A DNA stretch of 12,605 nucleotides from assembly GCA_039798065.1 (NCBI GenBank), contig JBDKGS010000107.1, forward strand, positions 1 to 12,605, given 5' to 3'. This document shows, piece by piece, positions 6,936-12,605 of this stretch. Every line of letters begins with the position of its first letter. Positions within the stretch are counted from its first letter, which is position 1. A program made the position numbers and the translations under genes. Under the pieces are notes generated by a model. It had not been told where the DNA came from and ran no database searches. It saw nothing but the letters and a program-made list of their open reading frames with translations. The DNA comes from UBA5070 sp039798065 (GTDB lineage Bacteria > Fibrobacterota > Fibrobacteria > UBA5070).

Positions 6936-7304
6936 ATGGCTCGTATCCTCGGTATCGAAATTCCGAACAGCAAGCGCTCCGAATTCGGACTCACCCACAT
7001 CTTTGGCATCGGTCACACCCGTGCCACCCTCATCCTGGATAGCACCGGGATCGAGCGTTCCAAGAAGGTCGGCGAGTTGACGGACGAAGAGATTGGTAAG
7101 ATTCGCGCGTACGTGGAAGCCAGCTTCCCCGTCGAAGGCAATCTTCGCTCCTTGCTCGGCATCACGTTGAAGCGTCTTCAGGACATCGGTTGCTACCGGG
7201 GCATTCGCCACCGTCGTGGTCTTCCGGTCCGCGGCCAGCGTACGCGCACCAATGCCCGTACACGCAAGGGCCCGCGCAAGACCGTGGCGAATAAGAAGAA
7301 GTAA
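6936..7304 (+). CDS. rpsM: 30S ribosomal protein S13
   Basis: S13 lies at the top of the small-subunit head, contacts P-site tRNA with its tail and bridges to L5. The product is 122 aa, the normal size. The N-terminal helix-two-turn-helix region contains ARILGIEIP and THIFGIGHTRA (residues 20-30). The C-terminal signature RGIRHRRGLPVRGQRTRTNARTRKG spans 88-112 and ends in a lysine-rich tail. AAGGG inside the rpmJ end (6922-6926) is the likely ribosome-binding site. In E. coli, S4 represses the alpha operon by binding near the rpsM start. No pseudoknot was verified here. Confidence 0.98.
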   Translation: MARILGIEIPNSKRSEFGLTHIFGIGHTRATLILDSTGIERSKKVGELTDEEIGKIRAYVEASFPVEGNLRSLLGITLKRLQDIGCYRGIRHRRGLPVRGQRTRTNARTRKGPRKTVANKKK

Positions 7305-7331
7305 CCCTTAAACTCATCGAAGAAAAGCACA

Positions 7332-7763
7332 ATGGCCGAAAATCTGGAAGTCCAGACCCAGGAAGTCGCCGACGCTCCCGAACAGAGCGAAAAGCGCCGC
7401 AAGGGCAAGAAGCGTGCGGATTCCACGGGCGTGATCCACGTCCTGGCCTCCTTCAACAACACGATCATCAGCATCACCGATCAAGCCGGCAACGTCTTGG
7501 TTTGGGGAACGCCCGGCAAGGCCGGCTTCAAGGGATCTCGCAAGAGCACCCCCTTCGCAGCCCAGGTCGCCGCCGAAGCTGCAGCGAAGATCGCCATGGA
7601 TATGGGTGTTCGTCGCGCCGACGTTCTCGTCAAGGGAGCCGGTTCGGGTCGTGAAGCCGCTGTCCGTTCCATCAAGGCCACTGGCCTCGATATTCTTTCG
7701 ATCAAAGACGTGACTGGCATTCCGCACAACGGTTGCCGCCCACGTAAGCGTAGGAGGGTCTAA
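7332..7763 (+). CDS. rpsK: 30S ribosomal protein S11
   Basis: S11 lies on the platform of the small subunit near the E site and the anti-SD helix. The product is 143 aa, about 14 longer than E. coli S11. The extra length is an acidic N-terminus followed by a basic KRRKGKKR (21-28). The core has NNTIISITDQAGN (42-54), GFKGSRKSTPFAAQVA (65-80), and the C-terminal IPHNGCRPRKRRRV. Asn133 corresponds to the isoaspartate site known in E. coli S11. Arg138 replaces a proline common in the family. The gene has the largest upstream gap in the cluster (27 bases) and only a weak purine stretch (7319-7326) as ribosome-binding site. Confidence 0.97.
   Translation: MAENLEVQTQEVADAPEQSEKRRKGKKRADSTGVIHVLASFNNTIISITDQAGNVLVWGTPGKAGFKGSRKSTPFAAQVAAEAAAKIAMDMGVRRADVLVKGAGSGREAAVRSIKATGLDILSIKDVTGIPHNGCRPRKRRRV
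7752..7758 (+). promoter_or_regulatory. Shine-Dalgarno site of rpsD
   Basis: AGGAGGG lies in the last codons of rpsK, 9 bases before the rpsD GTG at 7768. It is a full consensus core that supports the non-ATG start. Confidence 0.8.
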
Positions 7764-7767
7764 CCCA

Positions 7768-8397
7768 GTGGCTGTTTATCGCGGTCCCGTTTGCCGGCTC
7801 TGCCGGCGCGAACACGAGAAGCTCTTCTTGAAGGGCGATCGTTGCTTTACTGAAAAGTGCGCCATCGAACGTCGTAACGTCGTTCCTGGACAGCACGGCA
7901 TGCTGCGTCGTCGCCAGGCTTCCGAGTACGGAACCCAGCTTCGCGAAAAGCAGAAGACCAAGCGCACCTACGGTCTGCTCGAAAAGCAGTTCCGTGGTTA
8001 CTTCGAAGAAGCTGCACACGCCAAGGGCGTCACGGGTGAAAACCTGTTGCAACTTCTTGAACTGCGTCTCGACAACATCGTGTTCCGTATGGGCTTTGGC
8101 CCGAACCGTAACACGGCGCGTCAGTTGGTACGCCACGGACACTTCCTTTTGAACGGAAAGAAGGCTTCGATTCCTTCCATCCGTCTCAAGGTCGGCGATG
8201 TGGTCGAACTGGTCGAGTCTTCGCGCAACCTGCAGATCGTCCAGGGTGCCCTGGCCGGTGCTAGCCGTCGCCCCGACGTCGAGTGGCTCTCCGTGGATAA
8301 GGTGAAACTTGCTGGCCGCGTGCTCTCCACGCCCGTCCGCACGCAGATCCCCACCCCGGTCAATGAGCAGCTCATCGTCGAGCTCTACTCCAAGTAA
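7768..8397 (+). CDS. rpsD: 30S ribosomal protein S4, zinc-binding (C+) type
   Basis: S4 initiates assembly of the 16S 5' domain, is part of the mRNA entry helicase region and is the alpha-operon repressor in E. coli. The product is 209 aa from a GTG start supported by AGGAGGG 9 bases upstream and by the family-type N-terminus. C9-x-x-C12 with C26 and C31 form the zinc site of the C+ form, around CRLCRREHEKLFLKGDRC. The S4 RNA-binding domain covers about 98-160 (RLDNIVFRMGFGPNRNTARQ at its start). The C-terminus PVNEQLIVELYSK is canonical. Confidence 0.98.
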   Translation: MAVYRGPVCRLCRREHEKLFLKGDRCFTEKCAIERRNVVPGQHGMLRRRQASEYGTQLREKQKTKRTYGLLEKQFRGYFEEAAHAKGVTGENLLQLLELRLDNIVFRMGFGPNRNTARQLVRHGHFLLNGKKASIPSIRLKVGDVVELVESSRNLQIVQGALAGASRRPDVEWLSVDKVKLAGRVLSTPVRTQIPTPVNEQLIVELYSK

Positions 8398-8401
8398 GGA
8401 G
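8396..8401 (+). promoter_or_regulatory. Shine-Dalgarno site of rpoA
   Basis: AAGGAG overlaps the rpsD stop codon and lies 7 bases before the rpoA ATG at 8409, which fixes that start. Confidence 0.75.
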
Positions 8402-8408
8402 AGCCGCT

Positions 8409-9380
8409 ATGAAGTGGAAAGCGCTTCAGATGCCCAAGGGGGTCGTAAAGGACCCCACTTCGGGCGAAACGTTCGGAAAATTCTCTGTCGAGCCTTTGGA
8501 GCGCGGCTGGGGAATCACGGTCGGCAACGCCCTTCGGCGTGTGATGCTCTCCTCCCTTCAGGGAGCCAGAGCCGTCGCCATCAAGATCGAGGGTGCACCG
8601 CACGAGTTCGGAACGATTCCAGGCGTCAAGGAGGATATCACCGATATCGTCTTGAACTTGAAGCTCCTCCGCCTCAAGCTGCATTCCGATCGTGATGCCC
8701 GCCTCAAGCTGGATGTCACGGGTGAAGGTGAAGTCAAGGCCTCGTCGATCGACGCGAACCCTGATGTCATCATTCTCAACCCTGATCTTCACATCGCAAC
8801 CTTGGACAAGAACGCCAGCCTCTCGATCGAAATTCGCGTTTCGTCGGGTCGCGGTTATGTCCTTGGTGACGATCTGAAGCGTCCTGAAGATCCGATCGGT
8901 TGGATCTATCTCGATACGCACTTCTCGCCCGTCACCAAGGTGAACGTGGTTGTGGAAGACACGCGTGTTGGGCAGAAGACCGACTTCAACAAGCTCACGC
9001 TTGAGATCACCACCGATGGCAGCATCTCGCCGGAAGACGCGTTGGCTTACGCCTCCAAGCTTCTGGTGGATCACTTCGAACTCTTCATCAATTTCGAAGG
9101 CGACCTGGAACAGGCCGACACCTCCGAGAACGATGGCGAGCGCGAACGCATCGGTTCTATTCTCAAGATGCGGGTCGACGAACTGGAGCTTTCCGTTCGT
9201 TCCAGCAACTGCCTGCGCATGGCGAACATCCACACGATCGCCGACCTCGTGCGCAATTCCGAGCAGGATATGCTCAAGTACAAGAACTTCGGTCGCAAGT
9301 CGCTGGTCGAACTCAACGAGGTCCTTCAAGGACTCGGCCTGGGTTTCGGTTTCGACGTCGACCGTTACCTCAACGACTGA
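8409..9380 (+). CDS. rpoA: DNA-directed RNA polymerase alpha subunit
   Basis: The alpha dimer is the assembly platform of RNA polymerase, and its C-terminal domain contacts UP elements and activators. The product is 323 aa, near the usual 310-330. The N-terminal domain (to about 233) has FSVEPLERGWGITVGNALRRVMLSS (25-49), the dimerisation region. A flexible acidic linker (about 231-250) leads to the C-terminal domain. There VRSSNCLR (263-270) and NFGRKSLVELNEVL (293-306) form the helix-hairpin DNA-contact surface. Arg264 matches E. coli Arg265 and Lys297 matches Lys298, so UP-element recognition is probably conserved. rplQ follows after 10 bases. Confidence 0.98.
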   Translation: MKWKALQMPKGVVKDPTSGETFGKFSVEPLERGWGITVGNALRRVMLSSLQGARAVAIKIEGAPHEFGTIPGVKEDITDIVLNLKLLRLKLHSDRDARLKLDVTGEGEVKASSIDANPDVIILNPDLHIATLDKNASLSIEIRVSSGRGYVLGDDLKRPEDPIGWIYLDTHFSPVTKVNVVVEDTRVGQKTDFNKLTLEITTDGSISPEDALAYASKLLVDHFELFINFEGDLEQADTSENDGERERIGSILKMRVDELELSVRSSNCLRMANIHTIADLVRNSEQDMLKYKNFGRKSLVELNEVLQGLGLGFGFDVDRYLND

Positions 9381-9390
9381 GGCCATCGAG

Positions 9391-9861
9391 ATGAAGCACG
9401 GAGTAAAGACAAATCGTCTGGGTCGCCCCGCTGGGCACCGCAAGGCTATGCTTTCGAACTTGGCGACTTCAGTGTTGCGCCAAGGTTTGAACGAAAATCA
9501 GATGGAGCGTCAGGTGCGCACCACGGTGGCCAAGGCCAAGACCGTGAAGCCCCTGGTCGAGCGCCTGATCACGTTCGCGAAGAAGGGTGACCTCTCGGCT
9601 CGTCGTGAAGCGGCTCGCGTGATCCATGATCACGAAGTCCTTCAAGGCCTGTTCGAAAAGATCGGCCCTCGCTACCAGTCTCGCGTTGGTGGTTACACCC
9701 GCGTGCTCAAGCTGGATCGCGAACGCGCTGGTGATGCCGCCGAAATGGCCATCATCTCGCTCGTGGAAGACGCCGTCGCGAAGAAGACCGTCAAGGCCAA
9801 GGCCCCTAAGGCTGCTGCCAAGAAGGTTGACATCACCGAAGGTTCTGCCGACAAGGCATAA
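9391..9861 (+). CDS. rplQ: 50S ribosomal protein L17
   Basis: L17 sits near the polypeptide exit tunnel and closes the alpha operon in most bacteria. The product is 156 aa, against 120-127 in B. subtilis and E. coli. The conserved core is residues 1-126: the start MKHGVKTNRLGRPAGHRKAM, then TTVAKAKTVKPLVERLIT (44-61), and GPRYQSRVGGYTRVLKL (92-108). The remaining 30 or so residues are a Lys/Ala-rich tail (KKTVKAKAPKAAAKK, 131-145) with an acidic end. I chose ATG 9391, preceded by GAGG at 9379-9382. The same frame is open much further upstream inside rpoA, but those residues are not L17-like. The stop codon abuts the terminator hairpins. Confidence 0.97.
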   Translation: MKHGVKTNRLGRPAGHRKAMLSNLATSVLRQGLNENQMERQVRTTVAKAKTVKPLVERLITFAKKGDLSARREAARVIHDHEVLQGLFEKIGPRYQSRVGGYTRVLKLDRERAGDAAEMAIISLVEDAVAKKTVKAKAPKAAAKKVDITEGSADKA

Positions 9862-9882
9862 ATCTTTCCTTCGGGAAGGATT
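9861..9882 (+). other. UUCG-capped hairpin at the end of rplQ
   Basis: A 9-bp stem with one G-U pair (arms 9861-9869 and 9874-9882) is closed by a TTCG tetraloop with a C-G closing pair, which is exceptionally stable in RNA. It begins at the last base of the rplQ stop. It has no T-run after it, so alone it is more likely a 3'-end stabiliser or an accessory to the terminator downstream. Confidence 0.75.
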
Positions 9883-9889
9883 CGATTCG

Positions 9890-9928
9890 AGCCCTTGCGC
9901 TAACACAGCGCAAGGGCTTTTTCGTTTT
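9890..9928 (+). terminator. Intrinsic terminator of the ribosomal protein cluster
   Basis: A perfect 12-bp inverted repeat (AGCCCTTGCGCT at 9890-9901 and its complement at 9907-9918) has a 5-base loop AACAC. The right arm runs into TTTTT, then CG and TTTT (9918-9928). This is a classic Rho-independent terminator for + strand transcription. There is no A-run on its left side, so it should not act efficiently on the opposite strand. Confidence 0.93.
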
Positions 9929-10127
9929 GAATCGGCGTCCTCGGAGAGTTGCACCCATTTATTCTCGGAACCGACACCGTGAAGCGTGACCTGAACAATG
10001 CGGACAGTTACGCTTCTCGATTCTCGTCGAAGCACTTTTGGGACCAAAACGCTCTCGCTTCCTCTGTCCTGCGATAGCCGGTCAGAGGAAGCTCCGTAGC
10101 TGCGCTGCGGGGGGAGTGGGGGCAGGA
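9929..10127. other. Non-coding region between convergent genes
   Basis: No gene is visible here. The stretch holds a 10-bp stem with one G-U pair (arms 9981-9990 and 10007-10016), a 14-base palindrome TTTTGGGACCAAAA (10036-10049), and a perfect 10-bp inverted repeat (10057-10066 with 10083-10092). It also has a G-rich run near 10107-10122. No promoter was recognised. Confidence 0.6.
10057..10092 (-). terminator. Possible weak terminator hairpin of the glycosidase gene
   Basis: Perfect 10-bp arms GCTTCCTCTG and CAGAGGAAGC enclose a 16-base loop, 35 bases past the stop of the - strand gene. Read on the - strand, the hairpin is followed after 6 bases by a short TTTT (complement of 10046-10049). 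The large loop and short T-run make it a weak candidate. Confidence 0.35.
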
Positions 10128-12605
10128 TTATCGCGTGATGGTGATCCTGGTGGCTTGGATCAAGGCTTTCTCGCGCAGTATCGAGACGACCACGACACCT
10201 GAAATGCCATGAAGATTCAGCGCCGCGCGTCGGGATCCTGCTGGAATCGAGATGTTTGCGACCGCGGAACCGTTCGGCCGGCGCACGTGGACGACAGTGG
10301 CGACGTTGGATGCAGTGAGCATAGCCAGTTTCAAGGTCGACGACTCCATGGCCAACTCGACGAAGGGGCGACCGTCCAGGCTATGGGATTGATCGACGAT
10401 TCCTGTCAAAGCGTTCTTGCGTAGCAGGCGCACACCGTACAAGCCTCCCACCATCCCCGTGGCGGCTTGGAATTTCACGGTGACGATCTTCTTGCCCGTG
10501 ACCAGGGCGTTGGGCAGCGCGTACTCCACGTTCACGAAATCGTTCATCTTCCATTTCTCGACGAGCGACTCGGTTGCCACTTTTTGTCCGTCGACGAAAA
10601 TATCGAAGGTGCGGGCGCATGAGGTCTCGTTGCCCCAGTAGCGGACCCACAGAGACAGGTCGGTCTCGTCGCTGGTCGACAGTTCGTAGCTCACGGACCC
10701 ACCGGTTCCGCCGGAGCAGGCCCCTCCTTCGCGCACGCTCTCGCCGTGATTCACCGATGCGGTGGTATTGGTCTGCACCATCTTGTGGTCGACTTCCGGT
10801 TGCTGTTGGCCAGGAACAAGGCGGTCGATCGTCCTGCCTTCCAGAAGCAACGCTGCCGCCTGCGCCCTGGAAAGACTGTCGAGGGTCTTCTGGTCGGTCA
10901 TGAGCATCCAGTACATCATGTAGCGGGCGTCGTGGATCTTGTAGAAGGGCTCGAAGACGAGAGCTGTGTCTTTCTTCGCCGCGAAGAGGAACGGTGCCTT
11001 GAAGGTGAGCGGCTTACCTGGCACAGGGACCAACCGCGAGGCGATCGAGTCGGGTTTGGCGGCCAGCATGGGGGCCTGGGTGAGATCGAGCTGGGTGCCG
11101 CCGGCGATGTGGCTCCAGCGGCCGTCGTCGGCGACAAGTCCTGTCAAATTCGACGTTCCGGTCTTCGCACCCAGGACGATGGGCCCGTGGAGGATGGCGT
11201 AGTAGTTGGCGACGTTCGGCAGCTGCTCGACCGAATTGCGCATGGGGAGCAGGACCGTTGCGACATCGCCGTTGTTCCAGGTACGGTTGATTTCGACGTA
11301 AGATGAAACCGTCGATTGGCTCGACACGGTATCGTTGCCGATCACCACCTTGAACTCGTTCGCCCGCACCCAGGATGGGTGGCGGATGAGGAGACGGAAT
11401 TTGACCGGTGCGGCGGTGGAAATTGTCAGCCTCGTTCTTTCCTCTTCCGGGAAGTTCGTGTTCTGCGTGACCTTGACGCCTTTCTCCTTCCAGTTCAGTT
11501 CGCTTGCCATGAACAGGTTCACGAACAGCGAATCGCCCTTGTGCAGATAGGTGAACTGCGCGTACTTGGCGGGATTCTCCATGCCCGAGCCGACACAGCA
11601 CCACATGGCCGAATTGACTTTCGAATAGACTCGGTAGTGGCGCGGCCGTGCGGGTGTGAAGTAGACATAGCCGCCGTGGCTCGGGTGGATGACCGACAGG
11701 ATGTGGTTGAAGAGCGATCGTTCGTAGAAGTCGGCGTACTTCGCTTGCGGGCTCATCCGGAACAGGTCTTCGGTGAGTTTGAGCATGTTGTACGAGTTGC
11801 AGGATTCCGGGCCTTCGGGCACGTTCACGAAGTCCGCGTACTTGCTCACGTCGGGGAAGTACTCCTGGCGGCTGTTGGCACCGATGGCGAGGCTGCGCTT
11901 TCCCGTCACCGTGGTCCAGAAGTACTGGGCCCCTCTGGTGTAGGTGGCGTCGCCCGAAAGCTCGGCGATGCGCGCGAACCCGATGGCCTTGGGGACCTGG
12001 GTGTTGGCGTGTTTGTTGTCGAGGTTGTCGGTGCTCGCGGCCATGGCGTTGAGAAGCCACTTGTGCGACCACTTCTTCGCCGCGTTCAGGTACTTGACAT
12101 CTTTTGTCATGCCGTAGGCGTCGGCGTAGACCTCGTTCATGCCGCCGTACTCGTTGCCCATCATCCCTTCGACCGCGGCATCGGAGAGGGGATTGGTGAT
12201 GGTCAGGCCCCAGTCGCAGAGCTTGAGGAACATCGCCTTTGCGGTTTCGTCCCCGGCGTAGATCCACGCATCCCGCAAACCAGCGTAGGTCTTGTGGATG
12301 TTGTACCACGGCACCCAGTAGTCCCACTGCGCCCCCGTGTTTCCGGATTTGATCTTGAGCCACAGGGCTTTGCCGTTGGGTACACCGCTCAGGTACCCCG
12401 CGAAGTTCGCGTCCTTGCCGTTGGCGTCCTGGGACCGCTTGAGCTCGCCGATCACGTAGTCCATGCGCGTCTTGATCTGGGCATCGCCGGTGGCGGCGTA
12501 GTGCATGGCCAACGCGCTCAGATAGTGCCCACCCACGTGGCCGTCGAGACCGGCCCAGTTGGGAAAAACGGCGCCTTTCGCGGTCAGCCCGGCTTCTTTC
12601 AAATA
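10128..12605 (-). CDS. Glycoside hydrolase of DUF1680 type (GH127/GH146), likely beta-L-arabinofuranosidase; N-terminus outside window
   Basis: Enzymes of this family remove beta-L-arabinofuranosyl units from plant glycans through a zinc-bound cysteine nucleophile. The frame is open to the right edge, so at least the signal peptide region and the first catalytic helices are missing; 825 residues are visible. Counting from the TTG at 12602, the (alpha/alpha) barrel covers roughly 1-345. E266 and C268 (GPESCNSYN) and C335-C336 (WCCVGSGMEN) match the zinc site and nucleophile of B. longum HypBA1 (E338, C340, C417, C418). E247 (RQEYF) is the likely acid/base. A beta-sandwich follows to about 480. 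A DUF4986-like segment (PFYKIHDARYMMYW, about 552-565) and a DUF6805-like sandwich (580-729) follow it. A tail of about 90 residues (732-824) resembles sorting domains of secreted Fibrobacter-like enzymes (inference). Exact substrate and family number are not certain. Confidence 0.92.
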   Translation of the reverse strand, partial: YLKEAGLTAKGAVFPNWAGLDGHVGGHYLSALAMHYAATGDAQIKTRMDYVIGELKRSQDANGKDANFAGYLSGVPNGKALWLKIKSGNTGAQWDYWVPWYNIHKTYAGLRDAWIYAGDETAKAMFLKLCDWGLTITNPLSDAAVEGMMGNEYGGMNEVYADAYGMTKDVKYLNAAKKWSHKWLLNAMAASTDNLDNKHANTQVPKAIGFARIAELSGDATYTRGAQYFWTTVTGKRSLAIGANSRQEYFPDVSKYADFVNVPEGPESCNSYNMLKLTEDLFRMSPQAKYADFYERSLFNHILSVIHPSHGGYVYFTPARPRHYRVYSKVNSAMWCCVGSGMENPAKYAQFTYLHKGDSLFVNLFMASELNWKEKGVKVTQNTNFPEEERTRLTISTAAPVKFRLLIRHPSWVRANEFKVVIGNDTVSSQSTVSSYVEINRTWNNGDVATVLLPMRNSVEQLPNVANYYAILHGPIVLGAKTGTSNLTGLVADDGRWSHIAGGTQLDLTQAPMLAAKPDSIASRLVPVPGKPLTFKAPFLFAAKKDTALVFEPFYKIHDARYMMYWMLMTDQKTLDSLSRAQAAALLLEGRTIDRLVPGQQQPEVDHKMVQTNTTASVNHGESVREGGACSGGTGGSVSYELSTSDETDLSLWVRYWGNETSCARTFDIFVDGQKVATESLVEKWKMNDFVNVEYALPNALVTGKKIVTVKFQAATGMVGGLYGVRLLRKNALTGIVDQSHSLDGRPFVELAMESSTLKLAMLTASNVATVVHVRRPNGSAVANISIPAGSRRAALNLHGISGVVVVSILREKALIQATRITITR

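Noticed and set aside
7305..7331. Possible internal terminator or promoter before rpsK
   Set aside because: No stem plus T-run and no -35/-10 pair were recognised in or near the 27-base spacer.
8950..9390. Upstream in-frame extension of rplQ giving a 303-residue protein
   Set aside because: The extra part is an out-of-frame reading of rpoA with no L17 homology; ATG 9391 gives the family N-terminus.
8385..9443. A 352-codon open frame on the - strand opposite rpoA
   Set aside because: Fully antisense to rpoA, with no recognisable domain and no ribosome-binding site.
1..9861. Search for a CRISPR array, insertion sequence, tRNA or phage genes
   Set aside because: No regularly spaced repeats, transposase-like frames, terminal repeats or tRNA-like cloverleafs were seen by eye, and essentially all of this stretch is ribosomal-cluster coding sequence.
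10417..11306. Several + strand open frames of 74-186 codons within the glycosidase region
   Set aside because: All are antisense to a clear enzyme coding sequence and lack recognisable domains or ribosome-binding sites.
11014..12363. A 449-codon open frame on the - strand overlapping the glycosidase in another frame
   Set aside because: The translation is low-complexity, rich in Arg, His, Pro and Gly, as expected of a shadow of a GC-rich gene.

Overview
This window holds the distal part of a bacterial S10-spc-alpha ribosomal protein cluster, all on the + strand (1-9861), followed by a convergent carbohydrate-active enzyme gene on the - strand (10128 to the right edge). The cluster order is rpsC (3' part only), rplP, rpmC, rpsQ, rplN, rplX, rplE, rpsN, rpsH, rplF, rplR, rpsE, rpmD, rplO, secY, infA, rpmJ, rpsM, rpsK, rpsD, rpoA, rplQ. 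That is 22 genes, of which 21 are complete. Neighbours overlap by 4 bases or are separated by at most 27, so the block reads as one continuous transcription unit. It makes ribosome parts, the SecY translocon channel, initiation factor IF-1 and the RNA polymerase alpha subunit. A hairpin begins at the stop codon of rplQ and is followed by a strong intrinsic terminator (12-bp perfect stem plus T-run, 9890-9928). No internal promoter or terminator is evident before that point.

The 266 bases between rplQ and the convergent gene (9862-10127) contain no gene. They hold the terminator and three further inverted repeats, one of which could weakly terminate the - strand gene.

The - strand gene encodes the C-terminal 825 residues of a DUF1680-type glycoside hydrolase (GH127/GH146, beta-L-arabinofuranosidase type). 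The Glu-x-Cys and Cys-Cys zinc/nucleophile motifs are intact. They are followed by beta-sandwich accessory domains and a roughly 90-residue C-terminal tail. Its N-terminus lies beyond the window.

Organism: a bacterium with moderately GC-rich DNA, ordinary Shine-Dalgarno sites, and C+ (zinc-type) S14, S4 and L36. adk and map are absent between secY and infA. A plant-polysaccharide-degrading enzyme with a sorting-domain-like tail would fit Fibrobacterota or a similar fibre-degrading lineage. That is an inference with low to moderate confidence, and no diagnostic marker here settles it.

I found no sign of a novel system. The region is a textbook housekeeping cluster next to an accessory glycosidase, and the findings below are second-look details.
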